A stretch of 32,710 nt of DNA from Mobilicoccus sp032100225 (lineage in GTDB: Bacteria; Actinomycetota; Actinomycetes; Actinomycetales; Dermatophilaceae). Below, in pieces: positions 16,072-24,231 of this stretch. The position numbers and the translations under genes are program-made. The notes under the pieces were generated by a model, which did not search any database, was not told the DNA's origin, and worked only from the letters and a program-made list of their open reading frames with translations. The stretch is from positions 1 through 32,710 of the forward strand of contig DAMDJY010000015.1 of assembly GCA_032100225.1 (NCBI GenBank), read 5' to 3'. Position 1 is the stretch's first letter. Each line of letters starts with the position of its first letter.

Positions 16072-17148
16072 ATGCCTGGTAGTTCCACCGCTCAGCCCAC
16101 CCAGGGAGAGCCGCGCAGACGTCACGCCCGCAGCGAGGAGCCTCTCCTGCAGGTCGCAGACCTCACGGTCCAGTTCGGACGGCAGGGACAGGACACGTTC
16201 ACCGCCGTCGACCACATCAGTTTCGACGTCATGCCCGGCCAGACCGTCGGCCTCGTCGGCGAGTCCGGCTGTGGCAAGTCCGTGACGTCGCTGGCGATCA
16301 TGGGTCTGCTCCCCCACCGCGGCAACACGGTCACGGGCCGGGTCAACTTCGACGGCACCGACCTGCTCAGCCTCTCGGACTCGCAGATGCGTGACCGGCG
16401 CGGCAGCGACGTGGCCATGATCTTTCAGGACCCGCTGAGCTCGCTCAACCCCGTGGTCCCGATCGGGTTGCAGGTCACCGAGGTCATCGAACGTCACCGT
16501 GGGCTCAAGCGCTCCGAGGCGCGTCCGATCGCTGCGGAGCTACTCAAAAAGGTCGGCATCCCCGACCCGCAGCGTCGCCTCAAGGAGTTCCCGCACCAGC
16601 TGTCAGGCGGAATGCGGCAACGTGCGCTCATCGCCATGGCGTTGGCGTGCGAACCTCGGCTGCTCATCGCCGACGAGCCGACCACGGCCCTCGACGTGAC
16701 GATCCAGGCCCAGATCCTCAACCTCCTGCGGGAGCTCGTCGAGGAGTCGGGCACCGCCCTCATCATGATCACGCACGACCTCGGTGTCGTCGCGGGCCTG
16801 TGCGACCGCGTCAACGTGCTCTACGGCGGACGCATCGTCGAGCGGGCCGACCGGCACGAGCTCTTCGCGGCCCCGCGCCACCCGTACACCAACGGGCTGC
16901 TTGCCTCGATCCCCCGCCTCGACGCCCCCCGTGGCGAGCGCCTCAACCCGGTCCCCGGGTCGGTGGCCGACAACCTGCCGTGGACGAGCGCCTGCGCCTT
17001 CGCGCCCCGGTGTTCGCAGCCCATCGACATCTGCCGGGAGCGCACTCCCGAGCTGGTCAGTGAACTGCCCGAGCCCGCACATTGCCGAGCTCTGCGCTGT
17101 CACAACCCCGTTCCGGACCCGACACCCACCCCGGAGGAGATCCGATGA
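16072..17148 (+). CDS. Peptide ABC transporter ATP-binding protein, DppD/OppD type
   Basis: First ATPase subunit, 358 aa, starting at ATG 16072, two bases after the permease stop. Walker A is GESGCGKSV, the signature LSGGMRQRALIA, Walker B LLIADEPTTALDV, with the H-loop in MITHDLGVV. The C-terminal oligopeptide-transporter extension (HPYTNGLLASIPR, then a Cys-rich ACAFAPRCSQPIDICRER) is present; in some family members such cysteines hold an iron-sulphur cluster. The reading frame is open for more than 400 nt upstream, but that is the overlap with the permease gene in another frame. The stop overlaps the next ATG. Confidence 0.95.
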   Translation: MPGSSTAQPTQGEPRRRHARSEEPLLQVADLTVQFGRQGQDTFTAVDHISFDVMPGQTVGLVGESGCGKSVTSLAIMGLLPHRGNTVTGRVNFDGTDLLSLSDSQMRDRRGSDVAMIFQDPLSSLNPVVPIGLQVTEVIERHRGLKRSEARPIAAELLKKVGIPDPQRRLKEFPHQLSGGMRQRALIAMALACEPRLLIADEPTTALDVTIQAQILNLLRELVEESGTALIMITHDLGVVAGLCDRVNVLYGGRIVERADRHELFAAPRHPYTNGLLASIPRLDAPRGERLNPVPGSVADNLPWTSACAFAPRCSQPIDICRERTPELVSELPEPAHCRALRCHNPVPDPTPTPEEIR

Positions 17149-18344
17149 GTACCGCAGCCTCTGCCCCCCAGCACGAGCGCGGTGCTCCCGGAACGGCACG
17201 CGCCGTACGTCAGCGCTCCGACGACGTGCTCATCGACGTGCAGGGCCTCAAGGTCCACTTCCCCATCAAGCGGGGGGTGATCTTCGACAAGACCGTCGGG
17301 TACGTCTACGCGGTCGACGGCATGGACCTGCAGATCCACCGCGGTGAGACCTACGGGTTGGTCGGCGAATCGGGGTGCGGCAAGTCGACGTTCGGTCGGG
17401 CGCTGTTGCAGTTGGAGGAGGCGACCGCGGGGTCGGTGCACTTCGACGGCGAGGACATCGCGGCTCTCAAGGGTGAGACGTTGCGGCGTCGGCGTCAGGA
17501 CATGCAGATGGTGTTCCAGGACCCGTTGTCGAGCCTCGACCCGCGTCAGTCGATCGAGTCTCTGTTGCTCGAGGGCATGGAGGCGCACGGGCTCGTCAAA
17601 GACAAGAAGGCCGCCAACACGCGCCTGCGACAGCTCCTCAACGACGTGGGTCTGCCTCCGGCTGCGTTGAAGAAGTATCCGCACGAGTTCTCGGGTGGTC
17701 AGCGTCAGCGCATCGGTATCGCGCGGGCGTTGTCGGTGAATCCGAAGCTCATCGTCGCGGACGAGCCGGTGTCGGCGCTGGATGTGTCGGTTCAGGCGCA
17801 GGTCGTCAACCTGCTGGAGGACCTGCAGGCGGAGTACGGCCTCACGTACCTGGTGGTGGCGCACGACCTGGCCGTGGTGCGGCACATCAGTGACGTCGTC
17901 GGCGTGATGTACCTCGGCGCGCTCGTCGAGGAGGCCGACGCGGACATGATCTACGCGGAGCCGATGCACCCGTACACGAAGGCGCTGATGTCGGCGGTTC
18001 CGGTGCCGGACCCCGTCGTCGAGGATCGTCGTGAGCGCGTCCTGCTCACCGGTGATCTGCCGAGTCCGGCCAACCCGCCCACCGGGTGCCGCTTTCACAC
18101 GCGCTGCCCGTGGCGTCAGCAGACGCGCTGCGACACGGAGCGTCCAGAGCTGCGGATCATCGGCTCGACCGATGGCCCCCGCCCCCACAAGGTGGCATGC
18201 CACTTCGCCGAGGAGATCGCTGCAGGCACGATCGCCTCTCACGAGGTCGCCCCCACCGGCGGCGAACGCCTCTACGAGGCCGGTACTCCGGCCGGCATGA
18301 CCGGCAGTTTCTCCGGACCTGCCTCCGTCACCGAAGTCACCTGA
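17145..18344 (+). CDS. Peptide ABC transporter ATP-binding protein, DppF/OppF type
   Basis: Second ATPase subunit, 399 aa from the ATG at 17145, overlapping the previous stop by four bases with GGAGGAG immediately upstream. Walker A GESGCGKSTFG, signature FSGGQRQRIGIARAL, Walker B LIVADEPVSALDV, H-loop VAHDLAVV and the C-terminal HPYTKALMSAVPVPDP plus GCRFHTRCPW are intact. An alternative frame start at 17082 would lie inside the upstream gene. The middle of the gene (about 17370-18000) uses far more TTG, TCG, GCG and GTG codons than its ends or the other subunit genes, giving a mosaic look. It is the last gene of the operon, ahead of a terminator. Confidence 0.95.
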   Translation: MSTAASAPQHERGAPGTARAVRQRSDDVLIDVQGLKVHFPIKRGVIFDKTVGYVYAVDGMDLQIHRGETYGLVGESGCGKSTFGRALLQLEEATAGSVHFDGEDIAALKGETLRRRRQDMQMVFQDPLSSLDPRQSIESLLLEGMEAHGLVKDKKAANTRLRQLLNDVGLPPAALKKYPHEFSGGQRQRIGIARALSVNPKLIVADEPVSALDVSVQAQVVNLLEDLQAEYGLTYLVVAHDLAVVRHISDVVGVMYLGALVEEADADMIYAEPMHPYTKALMSAVPVPDPVVEDRRERVLLTGDLPSPANPPTGCRFHTRCPWRQQTRCDTERPELRIIGSTDGPRPHKVACHFAEEIAAGTIASHEVAPTGGERLYEAGTPAGMTGSFSGPASVTEVT

Positions 18345-18362
18345 TCCATCAACTCGCACCTC

Positions 18363-18403
18363 ACGAAACGCCGATCACGCACCGTCGTGGTCGGCGTTTT
18401 CGT
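18363..18403 (+). terminator. Terminator of the peptide-importer operon
   Basis: A stem formed by ACGAAACGCCGATCACG (18363 on) and CGTGGTCGGCGTTTTCGT (to 18403), about 16 bp with one bulge, starts about 18 nt after the last operon stop and includes a TTTT run in its 3-prime arm. It separates the importer from norB. Confidence 0.75.
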
Positions 18404-18418
18404 GCACCAGGCGATCTC

Positions 18419-18434
18419 CGTGATGCACCTCACA
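18419..18434 (+). promoter_or_regulatory. Crp/GlxR-type operator upstream of norB
   Basis: CGTGA-TGCACC-TCACA matches the Crp consensus TGTGA-N6-TCACA at 9 of 10 fixed positions. It lies about 85 nt before the norB start codon and about 45-60 nt before the likely promoter region, a position where Crp/Fnr-family activators or GlxR-like regulators act. Which regulator binds cannot be told. Confidence 0.45.
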
Positions 18435-18482
18435 TCAGATCGGGAACTTCGTGCTAGGCATCGCAATTCAGAGGGGATACTT

Positions 18483-18504
18483 TTACACGGTCAACATCGT
18501 GTAA
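18483..18504 (+). promoter_or_regulatory. Palindrome overlapping the norB promoter region
   Basis: TTACACG-N8-CGTGTAA is a perfect dyad with seven-base arms (18483-18489 and 18498-18504), just upstream of the norB ribosome site AGGAG (18509-18513). A TANNNT-type -10 (TACTTT, 18478-18483) abuts its left arm, so a bound repressor would block transcription. It is a candidate operator for a nitric-oxide-responsive repressor, but no known consensus is claimed. Confidence 0.4.
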
Positions 18505-18518
18505 TTTCAGGAGCCTCT

Positions 18519-20930
18519 GTGAGCACCACCCTCTCGGCCGAGACCGAAGCCGCACCACCCCCACCACCGGAACGCATGTCGAAGCGAGACCGCCGTTGGT
18601 GGATCGCCCTGGCCTGCGTGTTCTTCGGATCGTTCGCCGTCCTCCTGTGGATGGGCCTGCAGATCCAAGAGTCCAAGCCGCCGATCCCCACCAAGGTCGT
18701 CGACGCCTCAGGTCAGGTCCTCGTCTCCGGCGACGACGTCATGGACGGCCAGCGCGTCTGGCAGTCCATCGGCGGTCAGCAGGTCGGGTCGGTCTGGGGC
18801 CACGGCGCCTACGTCGCCCCCGACTGGACTGCCGATTGGCTGCACCGCGAAGCCACGTTCGTCCTCGACCACTACGCGCGCGCAGAAGGATTGCCCTCCT
18901 ACGCCGAGGCGTCGGTCGAGCAGCAGGGGATGCTCAAGGCGCGACTCAAGCAGTCGATGCGCACCAACACGTACGACCCCGCCACCGGCACCATCACGCT
19001 CGACGAAGCCCGCGGCGCCGCATTCAAGGCCAACGCAGAGCACTACGCCCAGATCTTCCGCGAAGGCAACGAGCCGTACGCCATCCCCTCCGGGGCCGTG
19101 GACGACCCCGAGGCCATGCGCAAGATGAACGCGTTCTTCTGGTGGAGCAGCGGGGCCGCCTCCACGAACGCCCCCGGAGACGACGCCACCTACACGCGCA
19201 ACTGGCCGCACGAGCCGCTCATCGACAACGTGCCGACCCCCGTCAACCTGCTGTGGAGCATCATCAGTTTCATCCTGCTCCTCGGCGGTATCGCTGCGAT
19301 GGTCTGGTACCACAACCTGCACACCGACGACGACGAGGTCACCAACGACCCGCCCGCCGACGACCCGCTGCTCGGCTACGAGCCCACCCCGTCCCAGAGG
19401 TCGACCCTCAAGTACTTCTTCGCCGTCGGGGCACTGTTCGTGCTGCAGATCGCGATGGGCATCCTGTCGGCGCACTACGGCGTCGAAGGCGGTGCGCTGT
19501 ACGGCATCCCGATCGACCAGATCCTCCCCTACGCGGTGGTCCGCACCTGGCACACGCAACTCGGCATCCTCTGGATCGCCACCGCCTGGCTCGCGACCGG
19601 TCTCTATGTCGCGCCGGCCGTCGGTGGCCGCGAGCCGAAGTTCCAACGCCTCGGCGTGAACGTCCTGTTCTGGGCGCTCATCCTCGTGGTCGCCGGCTCG
19701 ATGATCGGCCAGTGGCTGTCCATCACCGGCCGCCTCGGCTACGGCACCACCCTAAGCTGGTGGCTCGGCACCACGGGCATGGAGTACCTCGACCTCGCCC
19801 GCACGTGGCAGATCGGCCTGTTCATCGGCCTGTTCCTCTGGTTCTTCCTCATGGCTCGCGCCATGTGGCCCGCACTCCGGCGCGCCAAGGGCGGCGTGCA
19901 CCTCTCCCCGACGCAGAACGCCCCCCTCGCGGGCGGCTCGCAGCGCACCCTCATCGTCATGCTGCTCATCAGCTGCCTCGCGATCGCGTCGTTCTTCGGA
20001 GCCGCGTTCGGCATGGGTCACGACACCCACTACTCGATCACCGAGTACTGGCGCTGGTGGGTCGTCCACCTGTGGGTCGAGGGCTTCTTCGAGGTGTTCG
20101 CCACAGTCGTCATCGCGTTCCTGTTCAGCCGCCTCGGCCTCGTCCGCCCCGCCATGGCCGCCACGGCGACCCTCGCGGCGACGACGGTCTTCCTGCTCGG
20201 CGGCATCATCGGCACCGGCCACCACCTGTACTTCACCGGCGCCAACGACCCCGTCATGGCGTGGAGCGCGACGTTCAGCGCGCTGGAGGTCGTCCCGCTC
20301 GCCCTCATGGGCTTCGAGGCGTTCCGCAACCTGCGCATCCTCCGCGTCAGCGAGTGGGTCGCCGGCTACAAGTGGGCGATCTACTTCTTCGTCTCCGTGT
20401 CGTTCTGGAACATGCTCGGAGCCGGCGTGTTCGGGTTCCTCATCAACCCGCCGATCTCCCTGTTCTACGTCCAGGGCCTCAACCTTACGCCGCTGCACGC
20501 CCACACGGCCCTCTTCGGGGTGTACGGCATGCTCGGTATCGGTCTGATGCTGTTCTGCGTCCGCAGCCTCATGCCGGGCAAGGAGTGGAACGACTGGCCG
20601 ATCAAGCTCGGCTTCTGGGGCCTCAACGGCGGCCTGCTGATGATGGCGCTGCTCAGCCTCCTCCCGCTCGGCCTGGCGCAGGCGTGGGCGAGCATGACCG
20701 AAGGCCTCTGGTACGCGCGGAGTTCGGAGTTCCTGTACACGCCGGCACTGACCGTGATCCGCTGGCTGCGCACCCCCGGCGACATCATCTTCGGACTCGG
20801 CGCACTCTCGATCGGCCTGTTCATGGTGGGCCTGCTCACCGGTCACGCTCTGAAGGACGACGACAAGCGCACCGTCCCCGGCTCGACCGACGGCAACGAC
20901 TCGGACCGAGAGGCTCCGATCACCCGCTGA
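18519..20930 (+). CDS. norB: Quinol-dependent nitric oxide reductase (qNOR, single subunit)
   Basis: A membrane enzyme that reduces two NO to N2O with electrons from quinol, 803 aa, without a separate NorC. The N-terminal part is the fused cytochrome-c-like domain that has lost its heme-binding CxxCH, as in qNOR. The catalytic subunit follows with about 12 more segments and conserved His/Glu ligands: VRTWHTQLGI (low-spin heme), VVHLWVEGFFEVFA (His plus Glu of the FeB site), GTGHHLYFTG (two FeB His) and LHAHTALFGVYG (heme ligands). The start is GTG at 18519-18521 with AGGAG five bases upstream; a longer frame from 18387 crosses the preceding terminator and is rejected. It is monocistronic and no other denitrification gene is nearby, suggesting NO detoxification. 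Confidence 0.96.
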   Translation: MSTTLSAETEAAPPPPPERMSKRDRRWWIALACVFFGSFAVLLWMGLQIQESKPPIPTKVVDASGQVLVSGDDVMDGQRVWQSIGGQQVGSVWGHGAYVAPDWTADWLHREATFVLDHYARAEGLPSYAEASVEQQGMLKARLKQSMRTNTYDPATGTITLDEARGAAFKANAEHYAQIFREGNEPYAIPSGAVDDPEAMRKMNAFFWWSSGAASTNAPGDDATYTRNWPHEPLIDNVPTPVNLLWSIISFILLLGGIAAMVWYHNLHTDDDEVTNDPPADDPLLGYEPTPSQRSTLKYFFAVGALFVLQIAMGILSAHYGVEGGALYGIPIDQILPYAVVRTWHTQLGILWIATAWLATGLYVAPAVGGREPKFQRLGVNVLFWALILVVAGSMIGQWLSITGRLGYGTTLSWWLGTTGMEYLDLARTWQIGLFIGLFLWFFLMARAMWPALRRAKGGVHLSPTQNAPLAGGSQRTLIVMLLISCLAIASFFGAAFGMGHDTHYSITEYWRWWVVHLWVEGFFEVFATVVIAFLFSRLGLVRPAMAATATLAATTVFLLGGIIGTGHHLYFTGANDPVMAWSATFSALEVVPLALMGFEAFRNLRILRVSEWVAGYKWAIYFFVSVSFWNMLGAGVFGFLINPPISLFYVQGLNLTPLHAHTALFGVYGMLGIGLMLFCVRSLMPGKEWNDWPIKLGFWGLNGGLLMMALLSLLPLGLAQAWASMTEGLWYARSSEFLYTPALTVIRWLRTPGDIIFGLGALSIGLFMVGLLTGHALKDDDKRTVPGSTDGNDSDREAPITR

Positions 20931-20968
20931 TCTGAGCCGGGAGGCGAATAGGCCACCTGGCGCATCAT

Positions 20969-21157
20969 GTGTCGCGCGGCGAGCCCTCGGCACCGACCCC
21001 TCATCGTCCACGGTTCGATCACCGTGAACGCGGTCGGTGTCGAGGGTTTCGCGGCGGGGCACCCAGCCGGGGCGACGAGAAGTGAGCAGACCGGTGGGAT
21101 CGCGACGAAGTCCGATTCCGCCGGGCGGCGAATCAAGGAGCCACGGCCAACAACACA
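20969..21157 (+). repeat. Dispersed intergenic repeat, copy A
   Basis: First of three copies of a non-coding element of about 190 nt. The head forms a hairpin from GGCACCGACC (20989-20998) and GGTCGGTG (21032-21039) around a 33-nt loop. It is followed by a highly conserved block of about 110 nt (from CGGCGGGGCACC through GGGATCGCGACGAAGTCCG to ACAACACA). It lies between convergent norB and the response-regulator gene. ORFs crossing it on either strand are artefacts of the shared sequence. Confidence 0.85.
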
Positions 21158-21188
21158 GTGGCGCAGCCCTCTTCGAGGGCGGCGCCAC
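21158..21188. terminator. Bidirectional terminator between norB and the response regulator
   Basis: GTGGCGC-A-GCCCTC-TTC-GAGGGC-G-GCGCCAC forms a 13-bp stem with one mismatch and a 3-nt loop. It sits between convergent genes, a few bases past the response-regulator stop and directly after repeat copy A. Confidence 0.75.
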
Positions 21189-21194
21189 AGCTCT

Positions 21195-21800
21195 CTATAT
21201 CCAGCCGCGGTCTCGCGCTAGGTGGACGGCTTCGTGCCTGTTGCTGGCGCCGGTTTTCGCGACGGCGGCGGAGAGGTAGTTGCGGACGGTGCCGGGCGAG
21301 AGGTGGGCGCGGGCGGCGATCTCGTCGACGGGGGCGCCTTGGGCGGCGAGTTCGAGCACGTCGGATTCGCGGGGTGACAACGGATTCGCTCCGGCGGCGA
21401 TGGCGTCGGCGGCGAGTTCGGGGTCGACGTAGCGTCCCCCGGTGTGGACGGTGCGGATGGCGTCGGCGAGGACTCCGGCCGAGGCGGTTTTGGGGAGGAA
21501 GCCCCGGACGCCGAGCTCGAGGGCGCGCTTGAGATAACCGGGACGGCCGTGGCTCGTGACGATGAGGCAGGCCACCGGCGGGGTGAGTCCGCGAAGGGTT
21601 TCGGCCACGGCGATGCCGTCGGCGCCGGGCATCTGCAGGTCGAGGACGGCCACGTCGATCTGGTTCACCCTAGCCATGGCGATGGCCTCCGTCCCGGAAG
21701 CGGCCTGCGCGACGACCTCGAGGTCGTCCTGCAACCCGAGCAGCGTGGCGAGGGCGTCACGGAACAGGTTTTCGTCGTCGGCCAACAGCAGTCGGATCAT
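21195..21800 (-). CDS. NarL/LuxR-type response regulator (DesR-like)
   Basis: A 201-aa two-component transcription factor. The receiver domain shows acidic pocket ADDE (about 7-10), phosphoacceptor D54 in AVLDLQMPG, T82 and K104 (LPKTAS). The output domain (about 138-198) is a LuxR-type helix-turn-helix starting at LSPRESDVLELAAQG, with recognition-helix region SPGTVRNYLSAAVAKTG. AGGAGGT precedes the ATG at 21798-21800. It lies 140 nt downstream of the histidine kinase gene on the same strand and is presumably phosphorylated by it; the target is likely the ABC exporter genes at the head of the same cluster. Confidence 0.94.
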   Translation of the reverse strand: MIRLLLADDENLFRDALATLLGLQDDLEVVAQAASGTEAIAMARVNQIDVAVLDLQMPGADGIAVAETLRGLTPPVACLIVTSHGRPGYLKRALELGVRGFLPKTASAGVLADAIRTVHTGGRYVDPELAADAIAAGANPLSPRESDVLELAAQGAPVDEIAARAHLSPGTVRNYLSAAVAKTGASNRHEAVHLARDRGWI

Positions 21801-21846
21801 GGGCCACCTCCTGCCTGCAGGCTATCCGGGCGCGGTACCCGCAGTC

Positions 21847-21952
21847 GTATCGCGACAGGAAAGACGAGCAAAGCCCCCCAGTACCGGATGCAAGCCCCTG
21901 ACCTGCGGTTTCATATCGTGGACACGACTGCTCGTCTTTCTTATCGCGGTAC
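21847..21952 (-). repeat. Long inverted repeat in the kinase-regulator spacer
   Basis: Two 24-nt arms (21847-21870 and 21929-21952) pair at 21 positions, including an 11-bp perfect core AAAGACGAGCA/TGCTCGTCTTT, around a 58-nt loop. The right arm includes the TAA stop of the kinase gene. On the transcribed strand it would fold right after the kinase stop and before the regulator ribosome site, so it may act as an RNA-processing or attenuation element. Confidence 0.6.
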
Positions 21953-23245
21953 GTCCGTGGCGTCTGCCGGAACTGAGGCCACGAGCGCGAACCCGGAGCC
22001 CTGAGACCCGGCGTTCAGCGTCCCGCCGACGGCTTCGAGTCGTTCACGCAGCCCGATGAGCCCCGAGCCGGAACCGGCGGCAGCGCCGCGCGGCAGGCCG
22101 TTCGTCAACGTCAGCTTCACCCGGTCGTCGACCGTGCGCAGATCGAGGACGACGTCACCGCCTTGGCCATGCCGCAGGACGTTGGTCGTGCCTTCGCGGA
22201 CGACCCACGCGAGGGCTTCAGCGGCCGGCTGGGACAGCCTGGCGGTGAGGTGATCAAGGTCGTCGACATCGTCCATCCGCAACCGGATTCCCGCCGAGCG
22301 CAGCACCGATCGTGCTCCGGCGATCTCGTCGCCCAGTTCGATCCGTCGATACCCGCGAACGAGACCGCGGACGTCGCTGAGGGCGGTCTGGGCGAGTTCG
22401 CGGACGGCCATCATCTCGTCGACGGCGCGGTCGTCGCCGCGGCGGGTCAGTTCGGCGGCGAGCTCACTCTTGACGGCGACGGTGGACAGGGTGCGCCCGA
22501 ACACGTCGTGCAGATCCCGCGACAACCGGAGGCGCTCCTCCGCGACAGCAAGATCGGCCGCGACCTCACGCGACTGCCACAGCCGTCGGACGACGTCGAT
22601 CATCCAGCGAGTCGACATCGCCGCTGGGATGACGAACACGCAGAACCAGAAGGTCATGGCAACCATCGCGACCGCCACCTGCATCGGCGCGTGCGCCGGT
22701 CCGCCGACGTAGACGAGCAGGAGAACCAGCGCGGCGACAACAGCCCCCGCCGCCACCCGGCGCCACTGCTTGGTCAGGGCACAGACGAGTGCTGTGCATG
22801 CCAACCCCAGCGGGCCGAACACCCAGTACGGACCGGCGCCGTACTCGAAGATTTCACCTGCCGGGAGGAACGCGGCGGGGCCGAACGTGACCAGCGCGGC
22901 ACTGAGCCCGAACCCCCAGGCAACCCATCGGGGCATCGTGATTTCACGACAGATGTATTCGGTGACGGCGATCCCGAATCCCGTGTAGACCAATACGACG
23001 ACAGTGCAGATGGCCATGAACATCAGGGAGGTCTCGGTGGGGTTGCCATCCAGAAGACCGGACCGGGCCAATCCCGCGAAGCTCAGAACGAAACCTGCGC
23101 ACAGCACCAGAGAGTGAATCGACCAGCGGCAGTAGGCCTCGAATCGGCGCAGGTCGCGTTCGGTGCGGGGGCCGACGATGTCACTGCTCTGCTGCGGCTG
23201 CGCTGCCTGGTGGGTGGTGGCGCCGGTTCGCGTCGGTGCGGTCAT
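21941..23245 (-). CDS. Sensor histidine kinase (HisKA_3, DesK-like)
   Basis: A 434-aa membrane sensor with about six predicted transmembrane segments over residues 42-212 and no obvious extracellular domain, so the signal is probably sensed in the membrane. A coiled linker leads to the HisKA_3 dimerisation helix with the phosphoacceptor His at 246 in SRDLHDVFGRTLS. The HATPase domain has N355 in the N-box (REGTTNVLRHG) and a G-box GSGSGLIGLRERL (about 391-403). It lies 72 nt after the permease gene and upstream of the response regulator, in the order exporter ATPase, permease, kinase, regulator. Kinases of this layout often respond to membrane state or to the compound exported by the partner transporter; the actual ligand is unknown. 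Confidence 0.94.
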   Translation of the reverse strand: MTAPTRTGATTHQAAQPQQSSDIVGPRTERDLRRFEAYCRWSIHSLVLCAGFVLSFAGLARSGLLDGNPTETSLMFMAICTVVVLVYTGFGIAVTEYICREITMPRWVAWGFGLSAALVTFGPAAFLPAGEIFEYGAGPYWVFGPLGLACTALVCALTKQWRRVAAGAVVAALVLLLVYVGGPAHAPMQVAVAMVAMTFWFCVFVIPAAMSTRWMIDVVRRLWQSREVAADLAVAEERLRLSRDLHDVFGRTLSTVAVKSELAAELTRRGDDRAVDEMMAVRELAQTALSDVRGLVRGYRRIELGDEIAGARSVLRSAGIRLRMDDVDDLDHLTARLSQPAAEALAWVVREGTTNVLRHGQGGDVVLDLRTVDDRVKLTLTNGLPRGAAAGSGSGLIGLRERLEAVGGTLNAGSQGSGFALVASVPADATDVPR

Positions 23246-23317
23246 GGTCCGATCATCCCTGCGTCTCGGTGTACATGCGGTGGCCGCGCGGCGCGGTGGC
23301 TGTGATGCAGGCGGTCG

Positions 23318-24175
23318 TCAGCGGCGAGGTTCCCACCGCAGGTAGCGGCGGACGAGCAGGACGCCTAGGACGGTCCACACGACGAGGACGAGCGTGGGCA
23401 GTGCGGCGGCGGAGAACGTCTCGGCGAAGCTCAGCGCGGCGCCGTCAGCGTCGACGCCGGCCACGCCGAGGCGCATGAGGTCGACGACGGGGTTCAGCGG
23501 GGTCCACGCGGCGATGGTCTGGGCCCAACCGGGCAGGATCGTCAGCGGGAACGACATGCCAGAGAACAGCAGCGGCACGAAGATCAAGGGGAGAGTCGTG
23601 ATCTGGGCGTGTTCGACGCTGCGGGTGATGCCGGTGGAGGCGACTCCGAGCAGGGTCCACACGATCGTGCCGAGCACGGTCGCGACGGCGATCAGGATGA
23701 GGTTCGGGGGCATTCCGACGTCGAGGAACAGCGCAGCGCCCAGCACACTCAAGCCCGTCTGCAGCACGGTGATGACGGCGAACGGAAGCGCGAGGCCTGT
23801 GAGGATGACGGCGTCGGAGGCCTCACCCGTGCGGAGGCGTTGCAGCACGTAGGCCTCGCGGCGTGCGACCAGCGCGGTGACGAGCGTGTAGTAGACGACG
23901 AAGATCAGCGTCATGCCGAGGATCGTCATCGGTACAACCTGCCCGAAGCCCAGCCCGTTTGCGGTGGGCATCATCGAGAAGAAGAGGACGAGCAGCCCGG
24001 GCATGAGCAGGGTGTTCATCAGGGCGACTTTGTTGCGGCGAAGCAGCCGCCATTCGCCACCGGCGAGCGCGAGGATCTGCCTGACGACGGGGGCGGGCTT
24101 CACGTCCGGCAGCCGCTTCATGCCGTGATCGGGCGTGTCTCCTGCGTTGGAGATGTGGTCGGTGGCGGTGCTCAT
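23318..24175 (-). CDS. ABC-2 type transporter permease (drug/antibiotic export family)
   Basis: Membrane subunit of the exporter, 285 aa, with six predicted transmembrane segments and the ABC-2 pattern, including the conserved loop PLLFSGMSFPLTILPGWAQ and the following ATPLNPVVDLMR-like region. The start ATG at 24173-24175 has AGGAG upstream. A second possible start at 24233-24235 overlaps the ATPase stop as ATGA and would add a 20-residue hydrophilic leader; the stronger ribosome site favours the inner one. It pairs with the upstream ATPase and is followed by the sensor kinase gene after 72 nt. Substrate is unknown; lantibiotic, anthracycline-type or lipid export are possibilities. Confidence 0.93.
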   Translation of the reverse strand: MSTATDHISNAGDTPDHGMKRLPDVKPAPVVRQILALAGGEWRLLRRNKVALMNTLLMPGLLVLFFSMMPTANGLGFGQVVPMTILGMTLIFVVYYTLVTALVARREAYVLQRLRTGEASDAVILTGLALPFAVITVLQTGLSVLGAALFLDVGMPPNLILIAVATVLGTIVWTLLGVASTGITRSVEHAQITTLPLIFVPLLFSGMSFPLTILPGWAQTIAAWTPLNPVVDLMRLGVAGVDADGAALSFAETFSAAALPTLVLVVWTVLGVLLVRRYLRWEPRR

Positions 24176-24231
24176 GGGGTGCTCCTGGGGCTGGGTCGTT
24201 GCGGCGGTGCGGGCGCCGTCTCGGCGGGCGG

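Noticed and set aside
18596..20935. 779-aa Arg/Pro-rich open frame on the plus strand
   Set aside because: Out-of-frame shadow of norB.
19752..21188. 478-aa minus-strand frame across the end of norB and repeat A
   Set aside because: Its similarity to frames at 25263-25772 (+) and 25749-26042 (-) comes from the shared nucleotide repeat, not from a protein family. Such frames may be listed as hypothetical proteins in databases.
21895..21915. Shared motif CTGACCTGCGGTTTC resembling 25699-25712
   Set aside because: Only about 12 matching bases, with no extended similarity; could be chance.
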